In this document: positions 42,446-51,639 of the stretch, piece after piece
How the letters are laid out: every line of letters starts with the position of its first letter
How positions within the stretch are numbered: the stretch's first letter is position 1
Assembly (NCBI GenBank): GCA_900757715.1
Contig: CAAEOZ010000090.1
Span: 5,395-69,394, forward strand
Reading direction: 5' to 3'
DNA from: an uncultured Veillonella sp.
GTDB lineage: Bacteria > Bacillota > Negativicutes > Veillonellales > Veillonellaceae
Length of the DNA stretch: 64,000 nucleotides
The notes under the pieces: generated by a model
Databases searched by the model: none
What the model was told of the DNA's origin: nothing
Seen by the model: the letters and a program-made list of their open reading frames with translations, nothing else
Translations under genes and position numbers: made by a program

Positions 42446-42844
42446 ATGAATAAAAATTTATTAGGTGCATTTGTATTAGCCGGTACATTATTAGTAGGTG
42501 GTGTTGCAAACGCAGCAAACTGGAATGGGTTAGCTAACTACCCAGAGGTTCCAAATAGTGCAAATGGTACAGAAACGTATTTCTTTGATAAAGCATCTGA
42601 GTTTAAAGGTATCGATAGCAGCCGTAACAACGTATTTGGTGTTAATGTAATTAACATGCATAATAACCAATACGGGGAAGCTACATTGTTCAAATATCTT
42701 GTTAATCCAAGCTTACATACTGTATATCGTTACGCTCCAGATGGTCAAGTTTACCAAATTCAACCTGGAACAAATGAGTTCAATATGTTCATGGCTGCTT
42801 GGAAAGAAGTATACGGCACAACTTTCGAATTTCCAGCGTTATAA
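42446..42844 (+). CDS. Small secreted protein, distant relative of the 4-kb family
   Basis: Exported protein of 132 aa with signal peptide (MNKNLLGAFVLAGTLLVGG, cleavage near ANA-AN). The mature part begins NWNGLANYPEVPNSANGTE. Size, leader and the final P-G-T-x-x-x-x-x-F-x-x-x-W pattern resemble the small secreted proteins at 3552 and 4463, but similarity is low. Asn-rich, no cysteine, function unknown. AAAGGAGA precedes the ATG. It is expressed on its own, with a hairpin following at 42882. Confidence 0.75.
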   Translation: MNKNLLGAFVLAGTLLVGGVANAANWNGLANYPEVPNSANGTETYFFDKASEFKGIDSSRNNVFGVNVINMHNNQYGEATLFKYLVNPSLHTVYRYAPDGQVYQIQPGTNEFNMFMAAWKEVYGTTFEFPAL

Positions 42845-42881
42845 TCTGATGGCCCGTGCCGTAATAATTACATAACTATTG

Positions 42882-42912
42882 CTGGTGAAAGCTCCTTTTG
42901 GGCTTTCACCAG
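42882..42912 (+). terminator. Terminator hairpin
   Basis: CTGGTGAAAGC and GCTTTCACCAG form a perfect 11-bp stem; the T content after it is modest. It ends the small secreted gene. Confidence 0.7.
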
Positions 42913-42933
42913 TGTTGTTTATGGAGGTTTTTT

Positions 42934-43704
42934 ATGTCTAAATCTGAATTTGCTCAAGCCTATACGGAGCGTATGTTCCCTGATATTGCAGCCCCAGCAG
43001 GTTATATTGATCCAGAGTTTGAAATATTGTTTGATAATTTTGCCTTTGATGAAGTCATCACCGAAGAAGGCCGTAATGTACCGGCAAAGGATCGCTTCTT
43101 AGCCATTCTCGCTACATTAGTAGGCGCCTCAGCTGTTGATGAATATGCATTAATGCTACCGGCAGCATTAAACTTTGGTCTTATTCCTGATGAAGTGGTA
43201 GAGCTCATTTATCAAGCGGTGCCCTATCTTGGCATCGGACGTGTGCGCCCATTCTTTAAGGTGACCAATAAGATTTTTGACTATCGAGGAGAGGCTATTG
43301 TTGATTCCTCTCGCAGCACTATTACTAGTGAGTCTCGTCTAGAAAAGGGCGTAGAAAAACAAGTGGAAATCTTTGGGGAGTCTATGCGCAATTCTTACCA
43401 AGAAGGGCCAGAAGATACGCGTCACATCAATAAATGGCTTGCCAATATGTTCGGTGATTACTATACTCGTAAGGGGCTTAGCGTGGCTCATCGTGAAATG
43501 ATTACCTTCTGTTTCCTCGCAGCTCAAGGGGGCTGTGAATCTCAACTCAAGGCTCATGTAGAAGGTAATTTGAACGTAGGGAACAGCAAACAATATTTGA
43601 TTAATATCGCATCCCAATGCGTGCCGTATATCGGCTATCCCCGTACCTTAAATGCCCTTCGTTGCATTCAAGAGGGCTTTACTGCATGGGAAGCCAAACA
43701 ATAA
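42934..43704 (+). CDS. Carboxymuconolactone decarboxylase (CMD) family protein
   Basis: Protein of 256 aa with two CMD-like domains. The first half has RFLAILATLVGASAVDEYALMLPAALNFG and the second has HREMITFCFLAAQGGCESQLKAHVEGNLNVGN, the family's alpha-helical core. The CxxC pair of AhpD-type enzymes is absent: the second domain has single cysteines well apart. It is more likely a CMD-type isomerase or decarboxylase-like protein of unknown substrate. A GGAGG ribosome site precedes ATG 42934. The protease gene follows after 9 bases, so the two are co-transcribed. Confidence 0.85.
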   Translation: MSKSEFAQAYTERMFPDIAAPAGYIDPEFEILFDNFAFDEVITEEGRNVPAKDRFLAILATLVGASAVDEYALMLPAALNFGLIPDEVVELIYQAVPYLGIGRVRPFFKVTNKIFDYRGEAIVDSSRSTITSESRLEKGVEKQVEIFGESMRNSYQEGPEDTRHINKWLANMFGDYYTRKGLSVAHREMITFCFLAAQGGCESQLKAHVEGNLNVGNSKQYLINIASQCVPYIGYPRTLNALRCIQEGFTAWEAKQ

Positions 43705-43713
43705 AGGAGTTTT

Positions 43714-44346
43714 ATGTTATTTTCTGGTATTAGTTTAACGATGATTTTAGCGTCTATTCCAGCGCTTATCATTGCAGCTGCAGGGCATGAATTTGCTCAT
43801 GCCAAGGTAGCAGATATGCTCGGCGACTCTACGCCGCGCTCCATGGGCCGCTTGACATTGAATCCCGTGGCTCACCTTGATTTAATCGGCTCTATAGCAT
43901 TTCTTATCGGTGGGTTTGGATGGGCTAAGCCTGTAATGGTTGATACGTCTAACTTCCGCGATCCTCGCACAGACTATACCTTAGTATCTATTGCGGGACC
44001 TGCGTCTAATGTGCTGATGGCCTTTTTAGGCTACTTAGCACTTCGTTTTCTTGAAAGCTACGTCTTGTTGACAAATGAATCATTAGAGTTAGTACTGACA
44101 CTGATTGTTGTATATAATATTAACTTTGCCATTCTCAATATGATGCCTATACCACCACTTGATGGTAGTCGCATTATTACAAGCTTGTTGCCTAGGGATT
44201 TGCAATTTACATTGGAACGGTTAAGCTTTGTCAGCTTGATTGTACTTATCTTATTGCTTAATACACCTATTGCAGATAAGATTTTCATTCCATTACAACA
44301 AACGATTTTACAATTCTTTGACCGTATCGTGAGCATTATTTTATAG
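43714..44346 (+). CDS. Site-2 protease family (M50) membrane zinc metallopeptidase
   Basis: Integral membrane protease of 210 aa. The zinc site HEFAH lies near residue 25 and the third ligand region is NMMPIPPLDGSRI near residue 150. Between them are GRLTLNPVAHLDLIGSIAF and membrane helices typical of the compact YwhC-type M50B group. It cuts substrates within the membrane; the substrate is unknown. AAAGGAG precedes the ATG. It follows the CMD-family gene in the same operon. Confidence 0.92.
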   Translation: MLFSGISLTMILASIPALIIAAAGHEFAHAKVADMLGDSTPRSMGRLTLNPVAHLDLIGSIAFLIGGFGWAKPVMVDTSNFRDPRTDYTLVSIAGPASNVLMAFLGYLALRFLESYVLLTNESLELVLTLIVVYNINFAILNMMPIPPLDGSRIITSLLPRDLQFTLERLSFVSLIVLILLLNTPIADKIFIPLQQTILQFFDRIVSIIL

Positions 44347-44359
44347 GATTTAGATTAAG

Positions 44360-44680
44360 GCTGATATGGTAAAAGCTATATGGTAATACTATGTAGAAAA
44401 TACTATATAGTAAACACTTTATGGTAAGTCCTATCTTTCAAATTTTATTTTATATTCCTCACTATATTAAAAAGTATCGATATAATTTGCTAAGTATGAT
44501 ATACTAAGTACAGAAATCGTAAATTTTCGATATATTAATATTACAGTGTATTATTAGATACTATCGATAGAGTAAATTGATCTGCTACATCGATATGTAA
44601 ATCAATACACTAAATTGACACGTAAATCGATATATTAAATTGATATATTAAATCGATACAGTATATAGATATTCAAGTGA
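44360..44680. repeat. AT-rich region of short degenerate repeats
   Basis: First a series of CTATATGGTAA-like blocks (44375-44435), then a series of 13-base units such as AAATCGATATATT, AAATTGATATATT and AAATCGATACAGT (about 44570-44665), containing many ATCGAT. It lies directly before the 2Fe-2S protein gene and could affect its expression. No ORF is supported. Confidence 0.65.
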
Positions 44681-44698
44681 ATACAAGAGGAATTACAT

Positions 44699-44932
44699 AT
44701 GAATTTTGAAGAAAATCAAGTGCCAGAGGCGATTCTGGACAAGCTCACAAAGGTGTGCACTTGCCGTAGCATTACGCGCAAAACGATTAAGGAAGCCATT
44801 TTAGATGGTGCTCATACATTTCCACAAGTAAAAGAAGCAACTCGTGCTGGCACGGGCGCTTGCGGTGGCAAAGGCTGTGGGCTGCGTATCGTAAAGCTCT
44901 TAGCGGAAATGAAAGAGCAAGGCAAAATTTAA
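44699..44932 (+). CDS. Stand-alone BFD-like [2Fe-2S]-binding domain protein
   Basis: A 77-aa protein consisting only of a BFD/(2Fe-2S)-binding domain. Ligand cysteines are in VCTCRSITRKTIKEAI and GTGACGGKGCGLRIVKL, a C-x-C then C-x4-C pattern like domains fused to glycerol-3-phosphate dehydrogenases and nitrite reductases. On its own it probably passes electrons or iron to a partner enzyme. AAGAGG precedes the ATG; its upstream region is the repeat tract. A terminator follows at 45038. Confidence 0.85.
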   Translation: MNFEENQVPEAILDKLTKVCTCRSITRKTIKEAILDGAHTFPQVKEATRAGTGACGGKGCGLRIVKLLAEMKEQGKI

Positions 44933-45037
44933 TTTGCGAAATGTAACATACACATTTTTCACATCCAAAATGTAAGATACATAGTTTACACTCCAAAATG
45001 TAAACTATAATGTTCGCACAACAAAAATGAAACATAT

Positions 45038-45100
45038 AAAGATTGTTATTTGATTCTCTCAATGGATATACCCGTTGGGTTCTCGAGTAACAATCTTTTT
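45038..45100 (+). terminator. Intrinsic terminator
   Basis: AAAGATTGTTA and TAACAATCTTT, then a T-run, with a long internal loop. Confidence 0.75.
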
Positions 45101-45216
45101 GTTTTGTAAGATACATGTACTATAATGCTGCTTGTCGTGTGTTGGTTATGTTGGGCTCGTTTATATTTTTTGATATACTATACATAATACTTTTTAGAGA
45201 TTTAAGGGAGGTATGC

Positions 45217-46365
45217 ATGTTTCGACGCTTCGTAGCAGCCACTATGATTGGTGCATTAGCACTCACAACGGGCTGCGGTTTACATAATCCATTTACTTCA
45301 AAGGCAGAACCTGTGACCTATGAGTCCGTGGCACAAAGCGAGCTTTCACCAGAGCAAAAGGTGGACAAGTTAGTGGCTAATATGTCCGATGCTGACAAGG
45401 TGGGACAATTGTTGATGATTGGCATTCACGGCACAACGCTAAACGATGACGCTAAATTTATGCTCAACGAGTACCGTGTGGGGGGCATCATTTTGTTTGA
45501 TCGAAATATGGAGTCCAAGGATCAAGTTAAAATGCTCATTGCAGATATTAATAAGGCTGGTAAAAGCGCCGGTTTAACGCCATTGTTCCTCGGCATCGAC
45601 CAAGAGGGCGGTGCAGTAGCGCGCATGGATGATAAGCTCATCAAGGTTCCTCCCGCTGAGGAGGTAGGTAAAATGCCCGTTGAGCAAGCTGTATCCTTGG
45701 CAAAACAGTCTGGTGCAGAACTAAAAGACTTGGGCTTTAACATTAACTTTGCTCCTGTGGCGGACTTAGGATTAACCTATGGTCGCTCTTATAGTACGAG
45801 CCCTGATGAGGTCGTTCGCTATGCAGGCGCCGTTGGCAAGGCTTATGATGAAGCGGGCTTGTAGTATTCCTATAAGCACTTTCCGGGCATTGGTAAGACC
45901 GATGTAGACTTGCACGCTGACACAAGTATCGTTCCTGTCTCTAAAGAAACATTGCTTTCAGAGGACACAAAGGTATTCGTAGACCTTATCAAACAGTCTA
46001 AATCAAATACCTATACAATCATGGTGTCTCATGCGATGTACCCACAAATCGATCCAGATTATCCTGCTAGTTTATCGAAAGCAATTATTACCGATTGGTT
46101 GCGCAAGGACATAGGCTATAATGGCGTTGTGGTAACGGACGATATGGACATGGGGGCCCTTGCAAATCACTATACTTTTGGCGATATGGCGGTGCAATCC
46201 ATCCTCGCCGGCAGTGATATCTTGCTCGTGTGTCACGAATACGAACACATGCAAGAGGCTTATAACGGTCTTATGAAAGCCGTGAAAGATGGTCGTATCT
46301 CGAAAGAACGACTCGATGAATCGGTGAAACGGATTTTGCTCATGAAAATGAATAAAATTTCTTAG
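45217..46365 (+). pseudogene. nagZ: Beta-N-acetylhexosaminidase (NagZ, GH3) interrupted by one in-frame TAG
   Basis: The frame from ATG 45217 (GGGAGGT upstream) encodes a lipoprotein leader ending TTGC and an almost complete GH3 enzyme: LLMIGIHGTTL, GIDQEGGAVARMDDKL, then after the stop KHFPGIGKTDVDLHADTS (acid/base His and Asp), and VVTDDMDMGA (nucleophile Asp). A TAG at 45862-45864 breaks it right before YSYKHFPG. The paralog at 7109 has tryptophan at this position, so a TGG to TAG change explains the stop. Reading through would give 382 aa with all signatures. Without readthrough only 215 residues are made, lacking the catalytic part. It could be a real mutation, a strain-specific suppressor case or a sequence error. 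Confidence 0.85.
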
Positions 46366-46449
46366 AATTTCTTATTTTAAGGAAGGAATTTTAAGAGTAT
46401 ATCACGAATATAGACAGTGGAAATACTATTCATGGACGGCGAATCTGAG

Positions 46450-46479
46450 TTGACACTCAAGGGAGAACTTTGTTATAGT
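46450..46479 (+). promoter_or_regulatory. Promoter of a short terminated transcript
   Basis: TTGACA (46450-46455), 18-base spacer, TATAGT (46474-46479): one of the best promoters in the window. Confidence 0.75.
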
Positions 46480-46485
46480 TAATAC

Positions 46486-46556
46486 ACAGAGAAACTGTGC
46501 GAAACTTACGGGTAACGCGCAACACTCGTCGACCCAAGGGTCGGCGAGTTTTTTTG
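46486..46556 (+). ncRNA. Short terminated RNA or leader
   Basis: From the promoter at 46450 to a strong terminator (ACTCGTCGACC with GGTCGGCGAGT, seven T residues). It contains a CACAG/CTGTG hairpin. It is either a small RNA of about 70 bases or an attenuated leader of the broken mini-gene that follows. Confidence 0.5.
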
Positions 46557-46572
46557 TTTGTAGGAGGGATTT

Positions 46573-46736
46573 ATGTCTAAGCCTTTTAAGTCTTTAGATT
46601 CCCTATTACGCTTGATGAGATTATAAGTGAGTTATTACTTTTAAAAGAAAGTTTACCAATTATACAATTTAATCAAGTTCTTGCTAAAATGGAGTTAACG
46701 CTCCAGTGGAAACAAACATTAGAAGCACTAAAATAA
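46573..46736 (+). pseudogene. Frameshifted small gene
   Basis: AGGAGG (46562-46567) is placed well before ATG 46573, but the frame ends after 17 codons (MSKPFKSLDSLLRLMRL). Shifting one base near 46615 opens a second frame reading DEIISELLLLKESLPIIQF and onward to TAA at 46734-46736. Together they would form a protein of about 54 aa with an amphipathic helical look. The family was not recognised. A single indel or programmed shift is needed, so it is labelled broken. Confidence 0.5.
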
Positions 46737-46780
46737 TAAAATATATAGTGTATACATAACGTGCTATCAAGGATTTTATT

Positions 46781-46832
46781 AAACCGATAGAGAATTAATA
46801 AGTAAAGTGATTCTCTGTCGGTTTATTTTTTA
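46781..46832 (+). terminator. Intrinsic terminator
   Basis: AAACCGATAGAGAAT and ATTCTCTGTCGGTTT pair, then a T-run. Confidence 0.85.
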
Positions 46833-46864
46833 TTGTATAGTTTGTTTTGTTAGGAGTGAAGTAT

Positions 46865-48016
46865 ATGGCTCGGAGAATAATGTTGAACGGTACGTCCTAT
46901 TTTGGACAAGGCGCAATTCAGGAGATTGTGAACGAAATTAAGAATCGCCATTTCAAAAAAGCCCTCGTTACATCTACGCCAGATTTATTTGAATTTAAAG
47001 TGGCTACAAAGGTTACGGATTTGCTTGATGCGGCAGGTATTGCTTATGAAGTCTACGACGGTATCAAACCAAATCCTACCATCGAAAACGTAACGGCTGG
47101 TGTTGAGGCTTGTAAAGCGGCTGGCGCCGATGTTATCGTTGCTGTTGGTGGGGGTAGCCCGATCGATACAAGCAAGGCGATTGCTACTATTATTACGAAC
47201 CCTGAGTTCGCCGATGTACGCAGCCTTGAAGGTTTAGCGCCTACTAAGAATCCGTGCTTGCCAATCATCGCTGTTACTACTACATCTGGTACGGCTGCAG
47301 AGGTTACTATCAACTACGTTATTACAGACGTTGAAAAGAACCGCAAATTCGTTTGCGTTGATCCTCATGACATCCCAATCGTTGCCATCGTGGATCCTGA
47401 TATGTCCGCGTCTATGCCAACAGGCCTTTGCGCTGCTACAGGTATGGATGCCCTCGTACACGCCGTAGAAGGTTATATCACAAAAGGTGCGTGGGAGCTA
47501 ACTGATATGCTCCATTTGAAAGCTATCGGAATCATTGGTCGTTCCTTGCGTAGCGCTGTGGCTGGCGATTATGCAGGCCGTGAAGCTATGTCTTTAGGTC
47601 AATACATCGCGGGTATGGGCTTCTCCAACGTAGGTCTCGGCATTGTTCACTCCATGGCTCATCCATTAAGTGCTGTGTACGATATCCCTCATGGTAAGGC
47701 TTGTGCGATGTTGTTAACAGCAGTATTGAAATTCAATGCCCCTGCTACAGGTGAAAAATATCGTGAAATCGCTCGCGTTATGGGCGTTCCTAATGTAGAT
47801 GCTATGGATGAAGCAACCTATCGTCAAGCGGCTATCGACGTAATTCAGAAATTAGCTGATGATGTAGGTATTCCTAAATCTCTTAGCGAATCAGGCGTAA
47901 AACGGGAAGACATTCCATTCCTCGCTGAATCTGCTTTCAACGATGCATGTACACCTGGTAACCCACGGGATGCCTCTTTAGAAGAAATAATCGGCATCTA
48001 TGAATCCATATTCTAA
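46865..48016 (+). CDS. Iron-containing alcohol dehydrogenase
   Basis: Group III iron-dependent alcohol dehydrogenase of 383 aa. The NAD-binding GGGSPID motif lies near residue 97. Iron ligands are in GMDALVHAVEGY (Asp, His) near 200 and in GIVHSMAHPLSAVYDIPHGKACA (two His) near 265-285. It probably reduces small aldehydes (lactaldehyde, butyraldehyde or 1,3-propanediol type), an outlet for NADH. The exact substrate is not determined. ATG 46865 was chosen because TAGGAG is 8 bases upstream. Monocistronic with a terminator at 48085. Confidence 0.93.
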   Translation: MARRIMLNGTSYFGQGAIQEIVNEIKNRHFKKALVTSTPDLFEFKVATKVTDLLDAAGIAYEVYDGIKPNPTIENVTAGVEACKAAGADVIVAVGGGSPIDTSKAIATIITNPEFADVRSLEGLAPTKNPCLPIIAVTTTSGTAAEVTINYVITDVEKNRKFVCVDPHDIPIVAIVDPDMSASMPTGLCAATGMDALVHAVEGYITKGAWELTDMLHLKAIGIIGRSLRSAVAGDYAGREAMSLGQYIAGMGFSNVGLGIVHSMAHPLSAVYDIPHGKACAMLLTAVLKFNAPATGEKYREIARVMGVPNVDAMDEATYRQAAIDVIQKLADDVGIPKSLSESGVKREDIPFLAESAFNDACTPGNPRDASLEEIIGIYESIF

Positions 48017-48084
48017 TTAGCGTCTTTACATATTTCAAATGCCTCCGAATGTGTAAAGAAAATACATTTACACACTTGCTTAAC

Positions 48085-48120
48085 AAAACTAGCCATCTCT
48101 TTTTAGAGGTGGCTAGTTTT
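48085..48120 (+). terminator. Intrinsic terminator
   Basis: AAAACTAGCCATCTC pairs with GAGGTGGCTAGTTTT (one G-T pair). Confidence 0.85.
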
Positions 48121-48206
48121 GTGTTTAAAGCGCTATCTATTGTTTTGTGATTCGGATCTTTGATCTTGTGTTCCGTGAGAAAGCTATTTTTATACGTAAT
48201 CCTTTC

Positions 48207-48235
48207 TTGAAAATGGTGGTTTACATAAGTATACT
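48207..48235 (+). promoter_or_regulatory. Promoter of the ClC gene
   Basis: TTGAAA (48207-48212), 17-base spacer, TATACT (48230-48235), 80 bases before the likely ATG. Confidence 0.65.
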
Positions 48236-48314
48236 AAGGATATGAATGCATAGTTCGTGTAGACCTATGTCGGCAGAGGAACGGTTGGTTTTGGTCACTG
48301 CTAAGGAGGATGTT

Positions 48315-49859
48315 ATGAAATTATGGAAATTTAATAAGCGTAGTTCTACCTTGGCAGATATGTCCATGAATCGGGTGCTCTTAACGGAGCTCATTGCAAA
48401 GGGTGCTCTTGTTGGGGTGATTGCAGGTTTTTTTGGGGCATCATACCGCTATTTGATACTTGAATCAGAGCATATCAGGTGGCATTTGATGGATGATATT
48501 ACTATGGAATGGGTCATAGGTTGGCTTGTGATAATGGTCATTTTTGCGTTTATTGTAGATCGATTGCTCGCATGGGCCCCATTGTCTGGTGGTTCTGGTA
48601 TCCCGCAAATTGAAGGGGAGATGTTAGGTCTCTTTGATATGAAGCCCTATCGGACACTAGTATCTAAAATGATTGGTGGCGTACTGACCGGCTTTGCAGG
48701 ATTTTCCGTAGGTCGTGAAGGGCCAGCCGTACAGATTGGCGGCTCTGCTGGGAAGATTGTGTCCTACTGGATGAATTCGGGACTACGAGAACAGCGTATT
48801 TTGACATCCGCAGGTGCTGGGGCAGGCTTAACAGCTGCCTTTAGTGCGCCCGTATCGGGGGCGATGTTCGTCTTTGAAGAGGTACATAAAAGCTTTTATC
48901 CGTATCTCGTTGTACCAACCTTCGTGGCAACTTTGATTTCTAACTATATTACAGTTAGTATCTTTGGACTTACACCAGCGCTGGGCTTTACGGTGACCTC
49001 AGGGGTTCCTCTTGAATATTTCCCGATACTGCTCATGGTTGGTGTTATCATGGGGCTATGTGGCGTGTTATTTTGCCGTATGATTTTTGCTTTCAAGAGG
49101 TTCTTTGACTGGCTCAAATGTTCTCGATTCTTGAAATTAGCCCTTACCTTTGTGGCGGTGGCAGCCATTGGCTTTGATTCGCAGCTCCTCTTGGGTGGGG
49201 GCAATGACCTTGTGGGTCAGCTTGCCTTTCAATCTCATGGCGTATTGCTCTTAGGTGGCATCGTATTAGGCAAGATTTTACTTACCACCTTCTGCTATGG
49301 CAGTGGTGCTCAAGGGGGCATATTTTTGCCCATGCTCGTGATTGGTGCTGCAACAGGTGCTTTTTGTGAAAGCTTACTTTCAACCTTAGGACTTATTTCT
49401 CCTGATTTTGTACCACAGTTCGTTATCTGTGCCATGGGAGGGATGTTGGCCGCAGCTATGCGTACTCCCATCTTGGCGATTTTGCTCGTCCTTGAAATGA
49501 CAAATAGTTTCTCTAATATTTATGCTATCGGTACCGTTACGCTAGTGGCCTATCTTGTGGCGGATCTTTTAAAAGAACCGCCGATTTACGATTCCTTGTT
49601 GCAAGCCATGAGTGGTCAAAGCAATCTAGAATCGGTGCAAACCTTCTTTCAAACGAAGGTGCCTGTGGTGGCAAACTATACGGATGTACAGCTACAAGAC
49701 TTGGCATTGCCAGATGGTACATTGATCGTAAGTATTCGCCGTAATGGTACCTACATTGTGCCATTAGGCGATGTAAAACTCGAACCAGGGGATGAATTAC
49801 AAGTCTCTTGTGAACGAGGCCGGTTGAAAGCGGCGAAGACGTATTTCCAATCTAACTAG
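48315..49859 (+). CDS. ClC-family chloride/proton transporter with TrkA-C domain
   Basis: Membrane transporter of 514 aa. The ClC signatures are present: GGSGIPQIEGE near residue 98, GREGPAVQIGG near residue 140 with the gating glutamate, and GAQGGIFLPMLVIGA near 335. A second glutamate in FVFEEVHKSFYPY is consistent with the proton-coupled exchange type. After the membrane part a TrkA-C-like domain (residues about 440-510) follows, suggesting ligand control. ATG 48315 was chosen for its AGGAGG. It is followed by a GNAT gene after 12 bases. Chloride/proton antiport is inferred from the two glutamates. Confidence 0.93.
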   Translation: MKLWKFNKRSSTLADMSMNRVLLTELIAKGALVGVIAGFFGASYRYLILESEHIRWHLMDDITMEWVIGWLVIMVIFAFIVDRLLAWAPLSGGSGIPQIEGEMLGLFDMKPYRTLVSKMIGGVLTGFAGFSVGREGPAVQIGGSAGKIVSYWMNSGLREQRILTSAGAGAGLTAAFSAPVSGAMFVFEEVHKSFYPYLVVPTFVATLISNYITVSIFGLTPALGFTVTSGVPLEYFPILLMVGVIMGLCGVLFCRMIFAFKRFFDWLKCSRFLKLALTFVAVAAIGFDSQLLLGGGNDLVGQLAFQSHGVLLLGGIVLGKILLTTFCYGSGAQGGIFLPMLVIGAATGAFCESLLSTLGLISPDFVPQFVICAMGGMLAAAMRTPILAILLVLEMTNSFSNIYAIGTVTLVAYLVADLLKEPPIYDSLLQAMSGQSNLESVQTFFQTKVPVVANYTDVQLQDLALPDGTLIVSIRRNGTYIVPLGDVKLEPGDELQVSCERGRLKAAKTYFQSN

Positions 49860-49871
49860 GAGTGTTAGTAG

Positions 49872-50321
49872 ATGAAGATTGTAAAAGCTACCGAGTCAGA
49901 TATATTAGAATTATATCGATTACAATTGCTTACTTTTGAAAGTGAAGCGGAAATGATTGCTAGTCGAATGGTCCCTGCATTGATGGAGTCGGAAGAGGAT
50001 TATAGAGGTACTTTCAACCAGTGGCATACCTATAAAATGGTAGATGATGCGGGGAAGATAATCGGAGGCATTCGTTATCAATATGATGCTGGCGTAGTAG
50101 AGGTCGGTCGCTTGATGGTGCATCCAGACTATCGGCAACAAGGATTGGCTCGGAAATTATTGGCATTCGTGGATGAACAATGTAGCCAAGATCGGCGCGT
50201 ATTATATACATGTACAAAAAGCTGGATCAATATAAAGTTATATACAAAAATGGGGTATAAAGCCGTTAGAGAAATACAGGATGACACGGGATTATCCTTT
50301 GTATATATGGAGAAACAATAA
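49872..50321 (+). CDS. GNAT family N-acetyltransferase
   Basis: Protein of 149 aa with the GNAT fold. Motif A for acetyl-CoA binding is VGRLMVHPDYRQQGLARKLL near residues 80-100 (R/Q-x-x-G-x-A), and the C-terminal strand KMGYKAVREIQDDTG is typical. The substrate is unknown. It starts with ATG after GGAGTGTTAG and is 12 bases behind the ClC gene, so it is probably in the same transcript. The end is followed at once by the TauE/SafE gene. Confidence 0.88.
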   Translation: MKIVKATESDILELYRLQLLTFESEAEMIASRMVPALMESEEDYRGTFNQWHTYKMVDDAGKIIGGIRYQYDAGVVEVGRLMVHPDYRQQGLARKLLAFVDEQCSQDRRVLYTCTKSWINIKLYTKMGYKAVREIQDDTGLSFVYMEKQ

Positions 50322-50346
50322 TTCAAACGGCATGGGAGGTCTTAAT

Positions 50347-51141
50347 GTGCTTGATAATATAGTGATATTTTATATATTCTTTACCGTAGTTGGTTTTTTA
50401 GCAGCTATGATTGGCACCATCATCGGTGCCGGTGGGGGCCTTGTGTTTGTGCCTCTCTTTATGTACTGGTTCCCAGAGTGGTCTCCATCTATGGTCGTAG
50501 GAACATCGCTTTTTTCTGTTATGTGTAACGCCATTTCTGGATCTATAGCTTATCTTAAGCAAAAAAAGGTATACATTAACGCTGCTATCATCTTTAGTCT
50601 TGCTACCTTTCCGGGGGCTATTTTAGGTGCCCAAATGTCTGGATGGTTCTCTGGTAAAGGCTTTATGTTTGCCTTTGGATGCTTTATGCTGTGTGCATCC
50701 GTATTGATTGGTTTTAAAAATTTTAGAAAAGGGGAAAGAAAGGAAGAAAGCCTTACTCTTGAGCAGTTGAGCTATAGTAAATCTATCGGTATTAGTATTA
50801 GCTTTTTTGTTGGCTTTATTTCGAGTATCTTTGGTATCGGTGGTGGCCTCATCCATGTGCCGGCTTTGATTTATCTCATGGGCTTTCCTACCCATATGGC
50901 AACGGCTACAAGTCAATCTATTCTCGCCGTATCAACAACGGTGGGGGTTATTACACATTTAATTGAAAGCCACATCATTTTTAGTATTGCTATCCCTACT
51001 AGTATTGGCGCTATCTTTGGTGCTCAAGTAGGTGCTCGTATTGCAAAACGCCTTAAAGCAAAAGCTATCCTTGCCCTTATGAGCGTAGCTGTCTTTGCAT
51101 TGGCGGTACGACTCATTCTTAAATCTGGTATTTTGGGATAA
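50347..51141 (+). CDS. TauE/SafE family sulfite/anion exporter-like permease
   Basis: Membrane protein of 264 aa with about eight helices and two internal repeats of the family, each with a glycine-rich start: IGTIIGAGGGLVFVPLFMYW and ISSIFGIGGGLIHVPALIYL. TauE/SafE proteins export sulfite, sulfoacetate or other anions, or import organic acids; the substrate is not known here. The GTG at 50347 was chosen because GGGAGG is 7 bases upstream; upstream codons overlap the acetyltransferase gene. Third gene of a likely ClC-GNAT-TauE unit. Confidence 0.88.
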   Translation: MLDNIVIFYIFFTVVGFLAAMIGTIIGAGGGLVFVPLFMYWFPEWSPSMVVGTSLFSVMCNAISGSIAYLKQKKVYINAAIIFSLATFPGAILGAQMSGWFSGKGFMFAFGCFMLCASVLIGFKNFRKGERKEESLTLEQLSYSKSIGISISFFVGFISSIFGIGGGLIHVPALIYLMGFPTHMATATSQSILAVSTTVGVITHLIESHIIFSIAIPTSIGAIFGAQVGARIAKRLKAKAILALMSVAVFALAVRLILKSGILG

Positions 51142-51639
51142 TATGGTTTTATAATTAATCTATCTTTAATAAGCATAATTTAGTAAAGCTCTCTAATGGT
51201 GATTCGTAAGCGTTTATCATTAGAGGGCTTTCTGTATTTTCAGCATTTTATAAAAGGGTATAACTAAAAGTCATAGAGAATTATAAATGAGAATGAAAAA
51301 TTTAAAATATATAAATCATACTATTTTTATGCATAATGTTGGTAATGTATTTACTATAGAATTATAGGTAGTACGAATCGTTGTTTAGAGAGGTTTTAGC
51401 ATATAATTACTGACTATATCTATACATGCTTAATAAATAAGGATTCTTGATTGTATATGAGGAAAAATGGGTACATGATAATGCTAATGAGATGTACTTT
51501 CAACTGAGGGAATAAAAAGGTAATGCATATCGATTTTTATTAGAAGAGATATAAATTATGCATAATTATAGTGAGGAGAATGAGAACGGCGTATACTAAA
51601 AGTAATAGATTCCTTAAGAAAGGATAGGAGGAAATAGAA
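51142..51639. other. Intergenic region upstream of the lactate dehydrogenase gene
   Basis: A weak terminator hairpin (AAAGCTCTCTAATG with CATTAGAGGGCTTT, about 51185-51230) is followed by 400 bases of AT-rich DNA with no supported gene. The promoter of the dehydrogenase gene must be here, but no clear -35/-10 pair was found. Confidence 0.45.

Noticed and set aside
44360..44680. Origin of replication in the ATCGAT repeat tract
   Set aside because: No DnaA-box (TTATNCACA) cluster or dnaA/dnaN neighbour; gyrA alone does not place an origin here.
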